Shown one piece after another: positions 8,291-16,973 of a stretch of DNA of 64,000 bases (position 1 is the stretch's first letter; each line of letters opens with the position of its first letter). The notes below the pieces were generated by a model. The model was given only the letters and a program-made list of their open reading frames with translations, was not told the origin of the DNA and searched no databases. The stretch spans positions 186,001-250,000 of the forward strand of contig NZ_JBQKLQ010000004.1 of NCBI RefSeq assembly GCF_052116145.1, in the 5' to 3' direction. A program made the translations under genes and the position numbers. The stretch comes from Fundicoccus sp052116145 (lineage in GTDB: Bacteria > Bacillota > Bacilli > Lactobacillales > Aerococcaceae).

Positions 8291-9574
8291 ATGGAAATTG
8301 TTATCGGTATAATTTTACTAATAAGCTATTTTTGGTTAATTAAGTTTGCAGCCACTGGTGGAAACTTAATGATTGGTTTCTTCATTATGGCAGTGTTATG
8401 GACTGGCTTATCAATTGTTGGTGGGCAACTCACATGGGATACAGCGATGGTTGATATTCTACAAGGAGGTCCTGAAAGTTGGGGGGCAACCGCAGTTGTG
8501 GTTATCTTCGGTAGTTGGTTCGGACGTATTCTAATTGAAACGGAAATTGCGTCTACATTGATTAAGAAAACGGTTGAACTAAGTGGGGAGAATCCATTAT
8601 TTACAACAGCATTGATTTCAATTGTAACGACCATTATCTTTACGTCAACATTTGGAGCGGGTGCGGTAGTAGCAATCGGTATTATTGTATTGCCTATCCT
8701 AATGTCTTTAGGTGTTCCTAAACCGTTAGCAGTGACTGCTTACTTGATGAGTGTTGGTAGTGGAATGTACGTTAACATTGTCTTATTTAGACAAATGCAA
8801 GGGATTTTCGTAGGTTATGAGTATGACTGGAATTATTTAAGATTTGGTTTTTCAGCGATGGCTATTCAATCCTCTATTGTGATTCTAATGCTGATTTTCC
8901 ATTTACGTAAAAAGCGCACATACAACTGGGCAGCCAAAGCAAAAGTAGCTGATGTTAAAAAGGATGTACCAACTTATGCGTTACTAGCACCAGTTATTCC
9001 CGTCGCTTTAGCAATCGGTTTTGGCTGGCAGTCGATTCCTTCTTTTATTGTCGCAAGTATTTATGCTTTATGGACATGTGGCAAACTTCCTAACTATAAA
9101 GAAGGAACACGTACGATTACTAGAACCTTCCAAGAAGGTGTTGTAGATGTGTCATCATTACTAGGTTTCCTATTTATTCTACCAATGTTTAATAGAATTT
9201 CTGGAATTGCGGCTCCTTTCTTCGAAGCAATATTAGGCGGTGTGATGCCAAGTAGTTCATTAGTTTTATGTATTGCTTTTGCAATTCTCTTACCTTTAGG
9301 TCTATTCCGTGGTCCGTTAACAATTTTCGGTGCGGGTAGTGCGACGGTTGGAATCTTACAAGGAATGGGTATTTTCCCAATGACGCTGATGTTCCCGTTG
9401 ATTTATGTCCCAACGATTGCGATGAACTTATCGACGTGTCCAACTCAATCTTGGAACTTATGGGCATTAAATTATTCAAAAGTGGGCGCGAAAGAGTTTA
9501 TGAAAACTGGTGTTCCTTGGGCATGGTTAGCAGGTGCAATTAATATTGCCATTGTTTACTTCATGTTCGGATAA
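8291..9574 (+). CDS. Multi-pass organic-anion/sugar-acid transporter (GntP/CitMHS-like)
   Basis: A 427-residue integral membrane protein with about 11-12 hydrophobic segments and no signal peptide. It has the look of the gluconate:H+ (GntP) and citrate-Mg2+ (CitMHS) ion-transporter clan, with symmetrical glycine/proline-rich re-entrant motifs: TSTFGAGAVVAIGIIVLPIL (about 117-136) and GLFRGPLTIFGAGSATVG (about 337-354). It is presumably the importer for the operon substrate, probably a carboxylate given the downstream KDG pathway. AAAGGAG lies 9 bases before ATG 8291. The 91-base gap before it has only a short ACTCTT/AAGAGT hairpin. The exact family and substrate are uncertain. Confidence 0.6.
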   Translation: MEIVIGIILLISYFWLIKFAATGGNLMIGFFIMAVLWTGLSIVGGQLTWDTAMVDILQGGPESWGATAVVVIFGSWFGRILIETEIASTLIKKTVELSGENPLFTTALISIVTTIIFTSTFGAGAVVAIGIIVLPILMSLGVPKPLAVTAYLMSVGSGMYVNIVLFRQMQGIFVGYEYDWNYLRFGFSAMAIQSSIVILMLIFHLRKKRTYNWAAKAKVADVKKDVPTYALLAPVIPVALAIGFGWQSIPSFIVASIYALWTCGKLPNYKEGTRTITRTFQEGVVDVSSLLGFLFILPMFNRISGIAAPFFEAILGGVMPSSSLVLCIAFAILLPLGLFRGPLTIFGAGSATVGILQGMGIFPMTLMFPLIYVPTIAMNLSTCPTQSWNLWALNYSKVGAKEFMKTGVPWAWLAGAINIAIVYFMFG

Positions 9575-9589
9575 AAGAGAAAGGAGCTT

Positions 9590-11716
9590 ATGATTATAAT
9601 GAATAGACAAGTTCGAGTAGGGATTGACGTTGGTGGAACACATACTAAGGCAGTGGCCATCGATAATGAAACATATGAAATTATTGGGATTGGCTCAGTT
9701 AAAACAACCCATGACCACGCTGAAGGTGTATCGGCTGGTGTAGTAGAAGCTTTTAAGAAGTGTCTAACAGATAATAATATTGAACCAGAAGAAGTGAGTT
9801 TTATTGCACATAGTACAACACAAGCAACGAATGCTTTATTAGAAGGTGACGTGGCTGTAACAGGTGTTATCGGGATGGGAAGTAGCTTTTTAGCGAAACG
9901 TCAAGCAAAAATTGATGACATTATTTTGGATGAGACAGGAAAAAGAAAAATATCTACTCACAATACTTATATCCCCTTAAAACACTATGATAGTGAGCAA
10001 GCCAAACAAGCGATTAGCTCCTTACGTAACAAAGGTGCAGAAGTAATTGTGGCGTCTAAAGCTTTTGGTGTGGATGATGGCACTGAAGAAAAAGATATCG
10101 CGAGGCTGGGTGAAGAATTAGGAATTGAAGTCTCACAAGCAAGTGATATAAGTAAAATGTACGGTTTATCTAAACGGACTCGTACAGCCGTAATCAATGC
10201 CTCGATTTTACCAAAAATGTTTGAAACAGCTGATAGTACCGAAGCAAGTGTGCGTCAAGCTGGAATTAAAGTACCATTGATGATTATGCGTGGTGACGGT
10301 GGTGTAATGGATATTGATGAGATGAGAAAAAGACCAGTCTTAACCATGTTATCTGGTCCAGCCGCTTCGACAGTTGGTGCATTAATGTATTTACGTGCAT
10401 CAAATGCAATCTTCTTTGAAGTAGGCGGAACAAGTACAGATATCGGTGTCATTAAAAATGGGCGCCCGATGATTGACTATTCAATCGTTGGCGGACATAA
10501 AACATTGATTAGTTCTTTAGACGTGCATGTTTCTGGTGTTGCAGGAGGCTCAATGGTTCGTGCAAATACTAAAGAAGTGGTCGCAGTTGGCCCTCGATCA
10601 GCCCATATCGCTCATTTGGATTATGCGGCATTCGCAGATCCAGCAGATATTCAAAATCCGAAAGTGGTTCGTATCCAACCAATGCAAGATGATCCCAATG
10701 ATTACATTGCCATTGAATCAGCTAACGGTAAACGATTCGCGATCACAGTGACTTGTGCAGCCAATGCATTGAAAATAGTTAAGGAAAGTGACTATTCTTA
10801 TGGGAATTATGACTCATCTTACAAGGCAATCAAAGCTTTAGCCGATGAGTTAGGTAAGAGCGTTGAACAAGTGGCAACAGAAATTATGGATCGAGCGTCG
10901 GATGTGGTGATTAAAGTAATCACTTATTTAGCTGAAAAACATAAAGTAGAGCGCGATCAAATTTCATTAGTAGGTGGCGGTGGTGGAGCAAGTTCTTTAC
11001 TTCCTTATACAGCTAAAAGAATGGGCTTAACGTATGACATTGCTGAAAATGCAGAAGTTATTTCTTCAATTGGTGTCGCTTTAGCGATGGTTCGAGATGT
11101 TGTGGAACGCGTAATTCCGAGTCCGACACCAAGTGATTTAGACGATATTCGTAATGAAGCGATTCAATCAGCCACTAAATCGGGAGCATCTCCAGAAACA
11201 ATTGAAGTACAAATGGAAATCGATTCGCAAACGAATAAAGTCCGTGCGATCGCTACTGGATCGACAGAAGTTAGAACGACTGACTTATCAGCCAAAGTTG
11301 AAGAGGCTGAAGCGCGTAAAATTGCCGCAAAATCAATGCAATTACCTGGAGACAAATTAACATTAGCCGCGTCAAACAACTACTTCTTCGTATTCACAGC
11401 AATGAAGGGTGAGAAGAATGAAGTACGTGTGGTTGACAACAAAGGCTTTATTAAAGTTCAACGTGGAGACGGAGAAGCGGTAGTAACGACTGTTGGAGGC
11501 GTTCGTTCAACGGTTGATGAGTACTGGGAAGATTTAGCTGTCTACAAGAGCGATATCAAATTGGCTCCAGATATTTACTTATGTATTGGTGCAAAGGTAG
11601 TGGACTATACTGGAATGTTAGATCTAGCCCAATTAAACATGGTAATGGATACAGAGTTAATGCAACATGGAGGACGCGAAGAAGTCATTGTGATGGGCGC
11701 ACGTAATAACATCTAA
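9590..11716 (+). CDS. Hydantoinase A/oxoprolinase (HyuA) family ATP-dependent amidohydrolase-like protein
   Basis: A 708-residue protein with the ASKHA-type nucleotide-binding layout of HyuA: VGIDVGGTHTKAVAID near residue 10, AHSTTQATNALLEGDVAVTG near 73-92, MRGDGGVMDIDE and LSGPAASTVGAL near 230-265, VGGTSTDIGVIKNG near 285, and the late LVGGGGGASSLLPYTA near 463. Characterised relatives use ATP to open cyclic imides or lactams (hydantoin, 5-oxoproline) or to carboxylate ketones, usually with a HyuB partner. No HyuB gene is present here. A role opening or carboxylating the imported compound is inference. GGAG at 9583-9586 is close to ATG 9590; ATG 9599 is an alternative start. The stop overlaps the next gene (TAATG). 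Confidence 0.75.
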   Translation: MIIMNRQVRVGIDVGGTHTKAVAIDNETYEIIGIGSVKTTHDHAEGVSAGVVEAFKKCLTDNNIEPEEVSFIAHSTTQATNALLEGDVAVTGVIGMGSSFLAKRQAKIDDIILDETGKRKISTHNTYIPLKHYDSEQAKQAISSLRNKGAEVIVASKAFGVDDGTEEKDIARLGEELGIEVSQASDISKMYGLSKRTRTAVINASILPKMFETADSTEASVRQAGIKVPLMIMRGDGGVMDIDEMRKRPVLTMLSGPAASTVGALMYLRASNAIFFEVGGTSTDIGVIKNGRPMIDYSIVGGHKTLISSLDVHVSGVAGGSMVRANTKEVVAVGPRSAHIAHLDYAAFADPADIQNPKVVRIQPMQDDPNDYIAIESANGKRFAITVTCAANALKIVKESDYSYGNYDSSYKAIKALADELGKSVEQVATEIMDRASDVVIKVITYLAEKHKVERDQISLVGGGGGASSLLPYTAKRMGLTYDIAENAEVISSIGVALAMVRDVVERVIPSPTPSDLDDIRNEAIQSATKSGASPETIEVQMEIDSQTNKVRAIATGSTEVRTTDLSAKVEEAEARKIAAKSMQLPGDKLTLAASNNYFFVFTAMKGEKNEVRVVDNKGFIKVQRGDGEAVVTTVGGVRSTVDEYWEDLAVYKSDIKLAPDIYLCIGAKVVDYTGMLDLAQLNMVMDTELMQHGGREEVIVMGARNNI

Positions 11717-12369
11717 TGACACACAGTCCAACAAGACTAGAGACTTCTTTACACCATTTGAAAAGTATCGATGTGGACCAGTACATTTTTGATACGGTTC
11801 GACAAGATCGTATAGGACAACGTTTGTCTGAACAGGAAATTAAGAGTAAAATTGAATTAGCTAGAACTATGGCGGAAAATCTAGTCACTTTTTATAAAGA
11901 AACATTAAAGGTGAATAGTGTCGAAGAGTTAGTCAAGCATTTACAGCTTACAGTTGATTTTAGACAAGAAAAAATTGAGGATTATTTTGCGATGATTGGT
12001 TTCTTTGAAAGTACGAATCGCATTGTCGTCAATGACTTGTATCGTGAAAATAATGAATTTTGGTTAGCGCATCAACAGCCTGAATGGTTATTTGAACAAT
12101 GGTCACCGGTCATTATTGCACATGAAGCCTTTCATGCTATTCAAGAAAAAGAAGCGCTAGATTTATCAGCATTTGAGATTGATTTATGGCAATTTGCTGG
12201 CTTTAAAAAGAAATCACCTGTTACAGTTTTGATAGAAGTCGTGGCGAACTATTTTGCACAATATTACACGGGTTTTGCTTATTATCCGGCTATTCTGGAT
12301 AAAATAGCCTTGCTGCCAATATATCCCGAAGCAGTCCATAAAGAAATCGAAACTTTGGCTAGAAAATAG
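11716..12369 (+). CDS. Unknown protein with a HExxH zinc-binding motif
   Basis: A 217-residue, mostly helical soluble protein with no signal peptide or membrane segment. Residues 136-140 read HEAFH inside a hydrophobic helix (VIIAHEAFHAIQE), the HExxH pattern of gluzincin metallopeptidases. Glu174 in LIEVVANYF could be the third zinc ligand. I do not recognise a named family. It overlaps the HyuA-like gene by one base and precedes KDPG aldolase by 49 bases, so it is probably co-expressed. A metal-dependent hydrolase step on the operon substrate is possible. HExxH can also occur by chance, so a peptidase role should not be assumed. Confidence 0.55.
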   Translation: MTHSPTRLETSLHHLKSIDVDQYIFDTVRQDRIGQRLSEQEIKSKIELARTMAENLVTFYKETLKVNSVEELVKHLQLTVDFRQEKIEDYFAMIGFFESTNRIVVNDLYRENNEFWLAHQQPEWLFEQWSPVIIAHEAFHAIQEKEALDLSAFEIDLWQFAGFKKKSPVTVLIEVVANYFAQYYTGFAYYPAILDKIALLPIYPEAVHKEIETLARK

Positions 12370-12418
12370 ACTAAATCATCGCCAAGTAAAGCAGAGTATA
12401 TTGATGAGGAGAGATAAT

Positions 12419-13075
12419 GTGAAAAAAATGAATGTGTTAGGTAAATTGATCGAATCAGGTGTCATCGGTGTGGTGCGCGGTAAGTCTCGTCAAGAAGCGG
12501 TTGAAATTTCAAAAGCATTAGTGGCTGGTGGCATTCACGGCATCGAATTAACGTTCACTGTCCCGGAAGCGGCTCAAGCAATTCAAGAGTTGAAAGCTGA
12601 ATTCAAGGATAATGCGAACGTTGTGGTAGGTGCAGGAACGGTTTTAGATGCGACGACAGCTAAGCTAGCAATTGAAGCAGGTGCTGAATATATTGTCAGC
12701 CCAAGTTTTGATGCAGCTGCAGCGCAATTATGTAACTTGTATCAAATCCCTTACTTACCAGGTACCTTAACGATCACTGAAATGACGACTGCTATGAAAG
12801 CAGGCGCTGATATCGTTAAATTATTCCCAGGTTCAGCGGTTGGTCCTTCATATATTAAAGCAGTCAAAGGCCCACTTCCTCATGCGAACATCATGCCAAC
12901 AGGCGGTGTCAGCTATGACAACTTGGGCGAATGGATTAAAGCTGGTGCAGTTGCGGTTGGTGCTGGTTCGAACTTAACGCATCCTTTTGAAGGCGCAACT
13001 TCAGCCGATATCACGGAAACAGCAGCGAAGTTCATTGCGCGCTACCGTGAGTTGAAAGCAGTAAATGCTCAATAA
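12419..13075 (+). CDS. eda: KDPG aldolase (Entner-Doudoroff class I aldolase)
   Basis: A 218-residue class I aldolase that splits 2-keto-3-deoxy-6-phosphogluconate into pyruvate and glyceraldehyde 3-phosphate. Visible marks are GIELTF with Glu43, the phosphate/pyruvate strands VVGAGTVLD and IVSPSFD, and the Schiff-base lysine at K134 in ADIVKLFPGS. IMPTGGV near residue 165 is also typical. I choose GTG 12419, which follows AGGAGAG (12407-12413) by 5 bases; the frame also opens at TTG 12401 upstream of that site. ATG 12428 is another option. It is the last gene of the operon, followed by the terminator at 13083. Confidence 0.9.
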   Translation: MKKMNVLGKLIESGVIGVVRGKSRQEAVEISKALVAGGIHGIELTFTVPEAAQAIQELKAEFKDNANVVVGAGTVLDATTAKLAIEAGAEYIVSPSFDAAAAQLCNLYQIPYLPGTLTITEMTTAMKAGADIVKLFPGSAVGPSYIKAVKGPLPHANIMPTGGVSYDNLGEWIKAGAVAVGAGSNLTHPFEGATSADITETAAKFIARYRELKAVNAQ

Positions 13076-13082
13076 AATAATC

Positions 13083-13117
13083 AAGTCACTCGCTCATAAA
13101 GACGGGTGACTTTTTTT
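13083..13117 (+). terminator. Terminator of the keto-deoxygluconate operon
   Basis: AAGTCACTCG pairs with CGGGTGACTT around an 8-10 base loop and is followed by a seven-base T run. Confidence 0.8.
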
Positions 13118-13383
13118 GTATGGTCATTGAGGAGTCCAACTTAGTTTTTCGTGAAAAACAAAGTTAACAAAAAATGGAAAAATGGATCTTAAGGAGCAAC
13201 CTGCTCATAAGTTTAGAAATAGAAAATATTGCCTATAATCTCTTAAGAGGTCATACAAAGGTAATTAGTTAATACATATAAGAAGCCTGATGAAACAACA
13301 TTCCCGTAAAAAAAGTATCAATCACTCGTCTAAAAAAGGCGAGTGATTTTATAAATTTTAAAAGTAATTTTAAATAAAATGAT
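13118..13383 (+). other. Intergenic stretch with a second terminator-like hairpin
   Basis: No gene is visible. ATCACTCG (13321-13328) pairs with CGAGTGAT (13340-13347), followed by TTT. The stem resembles the operon terminator 240 bases upstream and may be a partial copy or a back-up terminator. The rest is AT-rich and featureless by eye. Confidence 0.5.
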
Positions 13384-13420
13384 TGAAAGCGTTGACAATC
13401 ATTTCAAGTCATTATATACT
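13384..13420 (+). promoter_or_regulatory. Sigma-A promoter with a perfect cre site
   Basis: TTGACA (13392-13397), a 17-base spacer and TATACT (13415-13420) form a near-consensus promoter. TGAAAGCGTTGACA (13384-13397) fits the cre consensus at every position and covers the -35, predicting CcpA repression when preferred sugars are present. The design matches the promoter at 5441. It should drive the regulator-GH31-ABC operon. Confidence 0.8.
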
Positions 13421-13435
13421 TCTCTGTGAAGAAGC

Positions 13436-13453
13436 AAGTTGAACGTTAAACCT
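13436..13453 (+). promoter_or_regulatory. LacI-type operator O1
   Basis: AAGTTGAACGTTAAACCT is a near-palindrome just downstream of the promoter and the first of three copies of the consensus AAGTTTAACGTTAAACTT. It is most likely a binding site for the LacI-family protein encoded at 13625. Confidence 0.7.
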
Positions 13454-13479
13454 TAGAGAGGTATTTTTTTTACGGTATG

Positions 13480-13496
13480 AGTTTAACGTTAAACTT
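13480..13496 (+). promoter_or_regulatory. LacI-type operator O2
   Basis: AGTTTAACGTTAAACT is a perfect 16-base palindrome. Its centre is 43 bases from O1, about four helical turns, which favours cooperative binding or looping. Confidence 0.75.
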
Positions 13497-13509
13497 TTAG
13501 AGAGACTAA

Positions 13510-13540
13510 AGCCAGGCAAGTAGGGCACAAGTAGGGCATA
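13510..13540 (+). repeat. Short tandem direct repeat in the leader
   Basis: CAAGTAGGGCA occurs twice in immediate succession between operators O2 and O3. Its role is unknown; it may be a chance duplication in the untranslated leader. Confidence 0.5.
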
Positions 13541-13567
13541 AGAAGAATAAATTTATTAAACTATAAT

Positions 13568-13585
13568 AAGTTTAACGTTAAACTT
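13568..13585 (+). promoter_or_regulatory. LacI-type operator O3
   Basis: AAGTTTAACGTTAAACTT is a perfect 18-base palindrome. Its centre is 89 bases from O2 and it lies 40 bases before the regulator start. A TATAAT at 13562-13567 touches its left edge, so a second, weaker promoter blocked by this site is possible. Confidence 0.75.
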
Positions 13586-13624
13586 AACCGGATAAACATC
13601 ATAGTTTGAAAAGGAGGAGCCAAG

Positions 13625-14647
13625 ATGCGTATAACAATGAAACATATTGCCCAAGAAGCAGGCGTCAGTGTAATGACAGTCTCTAACGTAATCAATGGTA
13701 AGGGCGGTAAAGTTTCAATAGACAAAAGAATAGAAATTGAAAAAATAATTAAAAAGTATAATTACTCACCTAATATGAATGCGAAAGCATTGGTCAACGC
13801 CTCATCGAGATTAATTGGTTTACTTTATTACAGTGATGGACCAGGCTATGATTTTTCAGATCCTTTTGCGACAGAGGTCTTAAGTGGGATTGAATCGATT
13901 GCGAAGAAAGAGAATTACTTTATTTTAATTCATAATGTGAATTCTTTAGAAGATATTCAAGAAATTCAGTCAAATTGGGCGTTTTCTGGTTTTATCGCAG
14001 TTGGTTTTTATCAGGAAATCTATTTAAAAATGGTGGAAGCAGTCAGTGTGCCGATCGTTTTTGTAGATACCCATCTTGATAATGAAGGCGAAGCACTGAA
14101 TAATTCTAACGTTTATTTTGTTAAATCAGATGACTACTTACAAGCCAAAAAAGCAGTTGATTTCTTATATAGCCAGGGGCATGAAAAAATTGGTTTTCTA
14201 TCCTATAATTTCGACTTAGAAATCGTCGGTGTTATTGAACAGCGTTTCAATGGTTATAAAGACAGTCTGCTGGAAAAAGGATTGAGCTTTGATAAAGACT
14301 TAATTTTCAATGATAGCGACTTTGATAAACTAATCGAAAACTTAAAACAATTTACTGCCTTGTTTGTCACGGCAGATTTCCTAGCCATGAACTTTATTAA
14401 ATATTTAAGAAATAAAGGGCTTTACGATGTCAACAGACTTTCAATTATCAGTGTTGATGACATTAGGTATGCGGAATTAAACAATCCGCCTTTAACCACG
14501 ATTCGATTAAATCAGGTTTATAAAGGGTCAGTAGCCATAGAAAGAATTATTCAAATTGTAGAAAAACAATCAGATATTCCTAAGGTAACGATTATCGAAG
14601 GAGAATTGATAGAAAGGGATAGTGTGTCGCGGCACGCTAAAGGGTAG
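13625..14647 (+). CDS. LacI-family transcriptional regulator of the GH31/ABC operon
   Basis: A 340-residue LacI/GalR protein. The helix-turn-helix is MKHIAQEAGVSVMTVSNVIN (about residues 5-24), the hinge region NYSPNMNAKALV, and residues 62-335 form a sugar-binding sensor domain ending in the usual SIISVDDIRYAELNNPPLTTI pattern, split here as SIISVDDIRY then AELNNPPLTTI. It probably represses its own operon through the three palindromes at 13436-13585 and is released by the imported oligosaccharide or its product. The start ATG 13625 follows AAGGAGGAG. GH31 begins 3 bases after its stop. Confidence 0.85.
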   Translation: MRITMKHIAQEAGVSVMTVSNVINGKGGKVSIDKRIEIEKIIKKYNYSPNMNAKALVNASSRLIGLLYYSDGPGYDFSDPFATEVLSGIESIAKKENYFILIHNVNSLEDIQEIQSNWAFSGFIAVGFYQEIYLKMVEAVSVPIVFVDTHLDNEGEALNNSNVYFVKSDDYLQAKKAVDFLYSQGHEKIGFLSYNFDLEIVGVIEQRFNGYKDSLLEKGLSFDKDLIFNDSDFDKLIENLKQFTALFVTADFLAMNFIKYLRNKGLYDVNRLSIISVDDIRYAELNNPPLTTIRLNQVYKGSVAIERIIQIVEKQSDIPKVTIIEGELIERDSVSRHAKG

Positions 14648-14650
14648 AGT

Positions 14651-16954
14651 ATGATCAATAACATATTAGTTGGAGAACGTTATCGCTTTACTATTTTAAG
14701 TAATCAGCTTCTGAGAATGGAGTACTCAGAAACAGGCGAGTTTGTCGATGAAACGACACAAGTCGTTGTGAACCGTAAAATTACTGATGAAGTGGCGATT
14801 GAGTTTAATACGATTGAGACTGCTGACGACTTAGAAATTATCACGAAATATTTTCATTTATACTATAAAAAGAATCAACCATTTTCCAATTTAACGTTAT
14901 TCATTGATTTCTTTTTTGCTTACCAACCCTATGGGAATCGTTGGTATTATGGCGATCCAATCAAAGACTTAAAAGGAACGACTCGCACACTCGATTGGGT
15001 CGATGGGGAAACACCACTTGATTCAGGCATTATCAGCTTTACTGGTTTTACCGTACTGGATGATTCTCAGTCACATTATTTAAATGCGGCTGGCGATTTT
15101 ACACTAAAGAACTTAAAGACAACAGATGTCTACGTCTTTGCCTATGGTCATGAGTATCAAAAAGCGTTAACAACTTATTATCAACTGACAGGCTTCACAC
15201 CTAAATTACCACGTTACGCCTTAGGCAATTGGTGGAGTAGATTTTGGAGGTATTCAGACCCAGAATACCGTAACTTAATCACTAAATTCAAGACTAAAGA
15301 AATCCCTTTATCAGTGGCTGTGATTGATATGGATTGGCATATAACAGATATTCCAGAAGGCTTCGGAAGTGGCTGGACAGGTTATAGTTGGAATAAAGAA
15401 CTGTTTCCAGATCCAGCCGATTTTATGAACTGGTTACATGAAGAAGGTTTGGCGGTTACGTTAAACTTACATCCTGCGGATGGCGTCAGAGCTTTTGAAG
15501 ATGCCTATCCAGCAATGGCCCAAAGACTGGGACTCGATGTCAAATTGAATGAACCAGCGGTCTTGGATTTTTCAGATTCAGATTTCAGAAAGGCCTATTT
15601 TGAAGAAGTTTTACATCCTAACGAGGTAGACGGTGTCGATTTCTGGTGGATCGATTGGCAACAAGGGACGGATAGTGGAGTATCGGGTTTGGATCCTTTA
15701 TGGTTACTCAATCATTATCATTACCTTGATTTAGAAAAGCGGGGTAAAAATGCGCTTATCTTATCTAGGTATGCCGGGCCCGGTAGTCACAGGTATCCAT
15801 TAGGTTTTTCGGGAGATACGATAAATACTTGGGACTCATTGAAGTTTCAGCCTTACATGACCTCGACGGCAGCAAACATTGGTTATAGCTGGTGGAGTCA
15901 TGATATTGGTGGACATATGTATGGCTATAAAGACGAGGAATTAGTGTTAAGGTGGTTGCAATTAGGTGTTTTTAGCCCAATCAACCGCATCCATAGTTCT
16001 AATAGCATTTTTATGGGCAAGGAACCTTGGAATTATTCGATGGAAATTGAAGTCATTATGACGCATTTCTTAAGACTACGTCATCAGTTACTTCCTTACT
16101 TGTATACTGCAAATATTGAGACGCACGAAAAAGGCATTCCATTAGTTCGCCCACTCTATTATGGAGAAGCGGATAAACCTATCTCTTACAACTATCCAAA
16201 TGAATTCTATTTTGGTAGTGAGCTATTAGTTTTACCAATTACGAGTCCAATTAATTCGATGCTCTATCGTGCAGTAGAAGAAATTTATTTCCCAGACGGT
16301 CAATGGTATGACTTTTGGACGAATTTACGTTATCAAGGAGGCGCTTCCTTGAGAGTGTATCGAAAATTAGATCGTATGCCCGTCTTTGCGAAAGCAGGCG
16401 CCATTATCCCACTTGATTATTCGCCAATGGCCACTGGCTTCGAAGAGTTACCTGAAGTCATCACATGGAAAATTTACCCGGGCGCTTCTAATCAGTATCG
16501 CTTAGTCGAGGAGAAAGATAATCAACGAGTCGAAACCATTCTTGACCTAAATAATGACACACACACTTTGCAGCTAACAATCAATGGTCAATCTGATGTA
16601 TTACCAGCCAATCGCCAACACGATTTTATATTCTGTGGGACGCAAGCTTTTTCGGTGGAAGGTTACGACAGTGACTATCAAGCACAGAGAAAAGAAGTCA
16701 GTATTAAAGGGATAAAAGTTGAAACAAGCCTACAACTAGCAATTCAAGGCTTCGCTCCGATAGTTAAACAAGATATTAAAGCCGAACTCTTTTCACTAGT
16801 GAATGAAGCTAAAATTGCTTACGTGATTAAAGAAGAAATTTGGCAGAATTTTCAACAAGACAATGTCACTAAGATTCTTTCAAATACCCAACGGATTCAG
16901 AATAAGGTGTTGGAAGAAAGTCTATTCGAGCTCATTTACATAATGACGAGTTAA
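14651..16954 (+). CDS. Glycoside hydrolase family 31 enzyme
   Basis: A 767-residue cytoplasmic retaining alpha-glycosidase with no signal peptide. The N-terminal beta-sandwich covers about 1-170 and the catalytic barrel about 175-530. The nucleophile is in DFWWIDWQQG (Asp335) and the probable acid/base is Asp389 in GFSGDT. NWWSRFWRY and SVAVIDMDWH are the expected family blocks. Residues about 545-767 include the distal beta domains. The IDWQQ form occurs in GH31 branches other than the classic sucrase-isomaltase type; one such branch has enterococcal and Bacteroides alpha-N-acetylgalactosaminidases, so the sugar should not be assumed to be glucose. It would cleave oligosaccharide imported by the following ABC genes. 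Confidence 0.85.
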   Translation: MINNILVGERYRFTILSNQLLRMEYSETGEFVDETTQVVVNRKITDEVAIEFNTIETADDLEIITKYFHLYYKKNQPFSNLTLFIDFFFAYQPYGNRWYYGDPIKDLKGTTRTLDWVDGETPLDSGIISFTGFTVLDDSQSHYLNAAGDFTLKNLKTTDVYVFAYGHEYQKALTTYYQLTGFTPKLPRYALGNWWSRFWRYSDPEYRNLITKFKTKEIPLSVAVIDMDWHITDIPEGFGSGWTGYSWNKELFPDPADFMNWLHEEGLAVTLNLHPADGVRAFEDAYPAMAQRLGLDVKLNEPAVLDFSDSDFRKAYFEEVLHPNEVDGVDFWWIDWQQGTDSGVSGLDPLWLLNHYHYLDLEKRGKNALILSRYAGPGSHRYPLGFSGDTINTWDSLKFQPYMTSTAANIGYSWWSHDIGGHMYGYKDEELVLRWLQLGVFSPINRIHSSNSIFMGKEPWNYSMEIEVIMTHFLRLRHQLLPYLYTANIETHEKGIPLVRPLYYGEADKPISYNYPNEFYFGSELLVLPITSPINSMLYRAVEEIYFPDGQWYDFWTNLRYQGGASLRVYRKLDRMPVFAKAGAIIPLDYSPMATGFEELPEVITWKIYPGASNQYRLVEEKDNQRVETILDLNNDTHTLQLTINGQSDVLPANRQHDFIFCGTQAFSVEGYDSDYQAQRKEVSIKGIKVETSLQLAIQGFAPIVKQDIKAELFSLVNEAKIAYVIKEEIWQNFQQDNVTKILSNTQRIQNKVLEESLFELIYIMTS

Positions 16955-16973
16955 ATTTGATTGGAGGTCAATC

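Noticed and set aside
13625..13660. CcpA itself as the second LacI-family protein
   Set aside because: The gene is operon-linked and has its own three operators, unlike CcpA, which is usually monocistronic and near aroA or tyrS.
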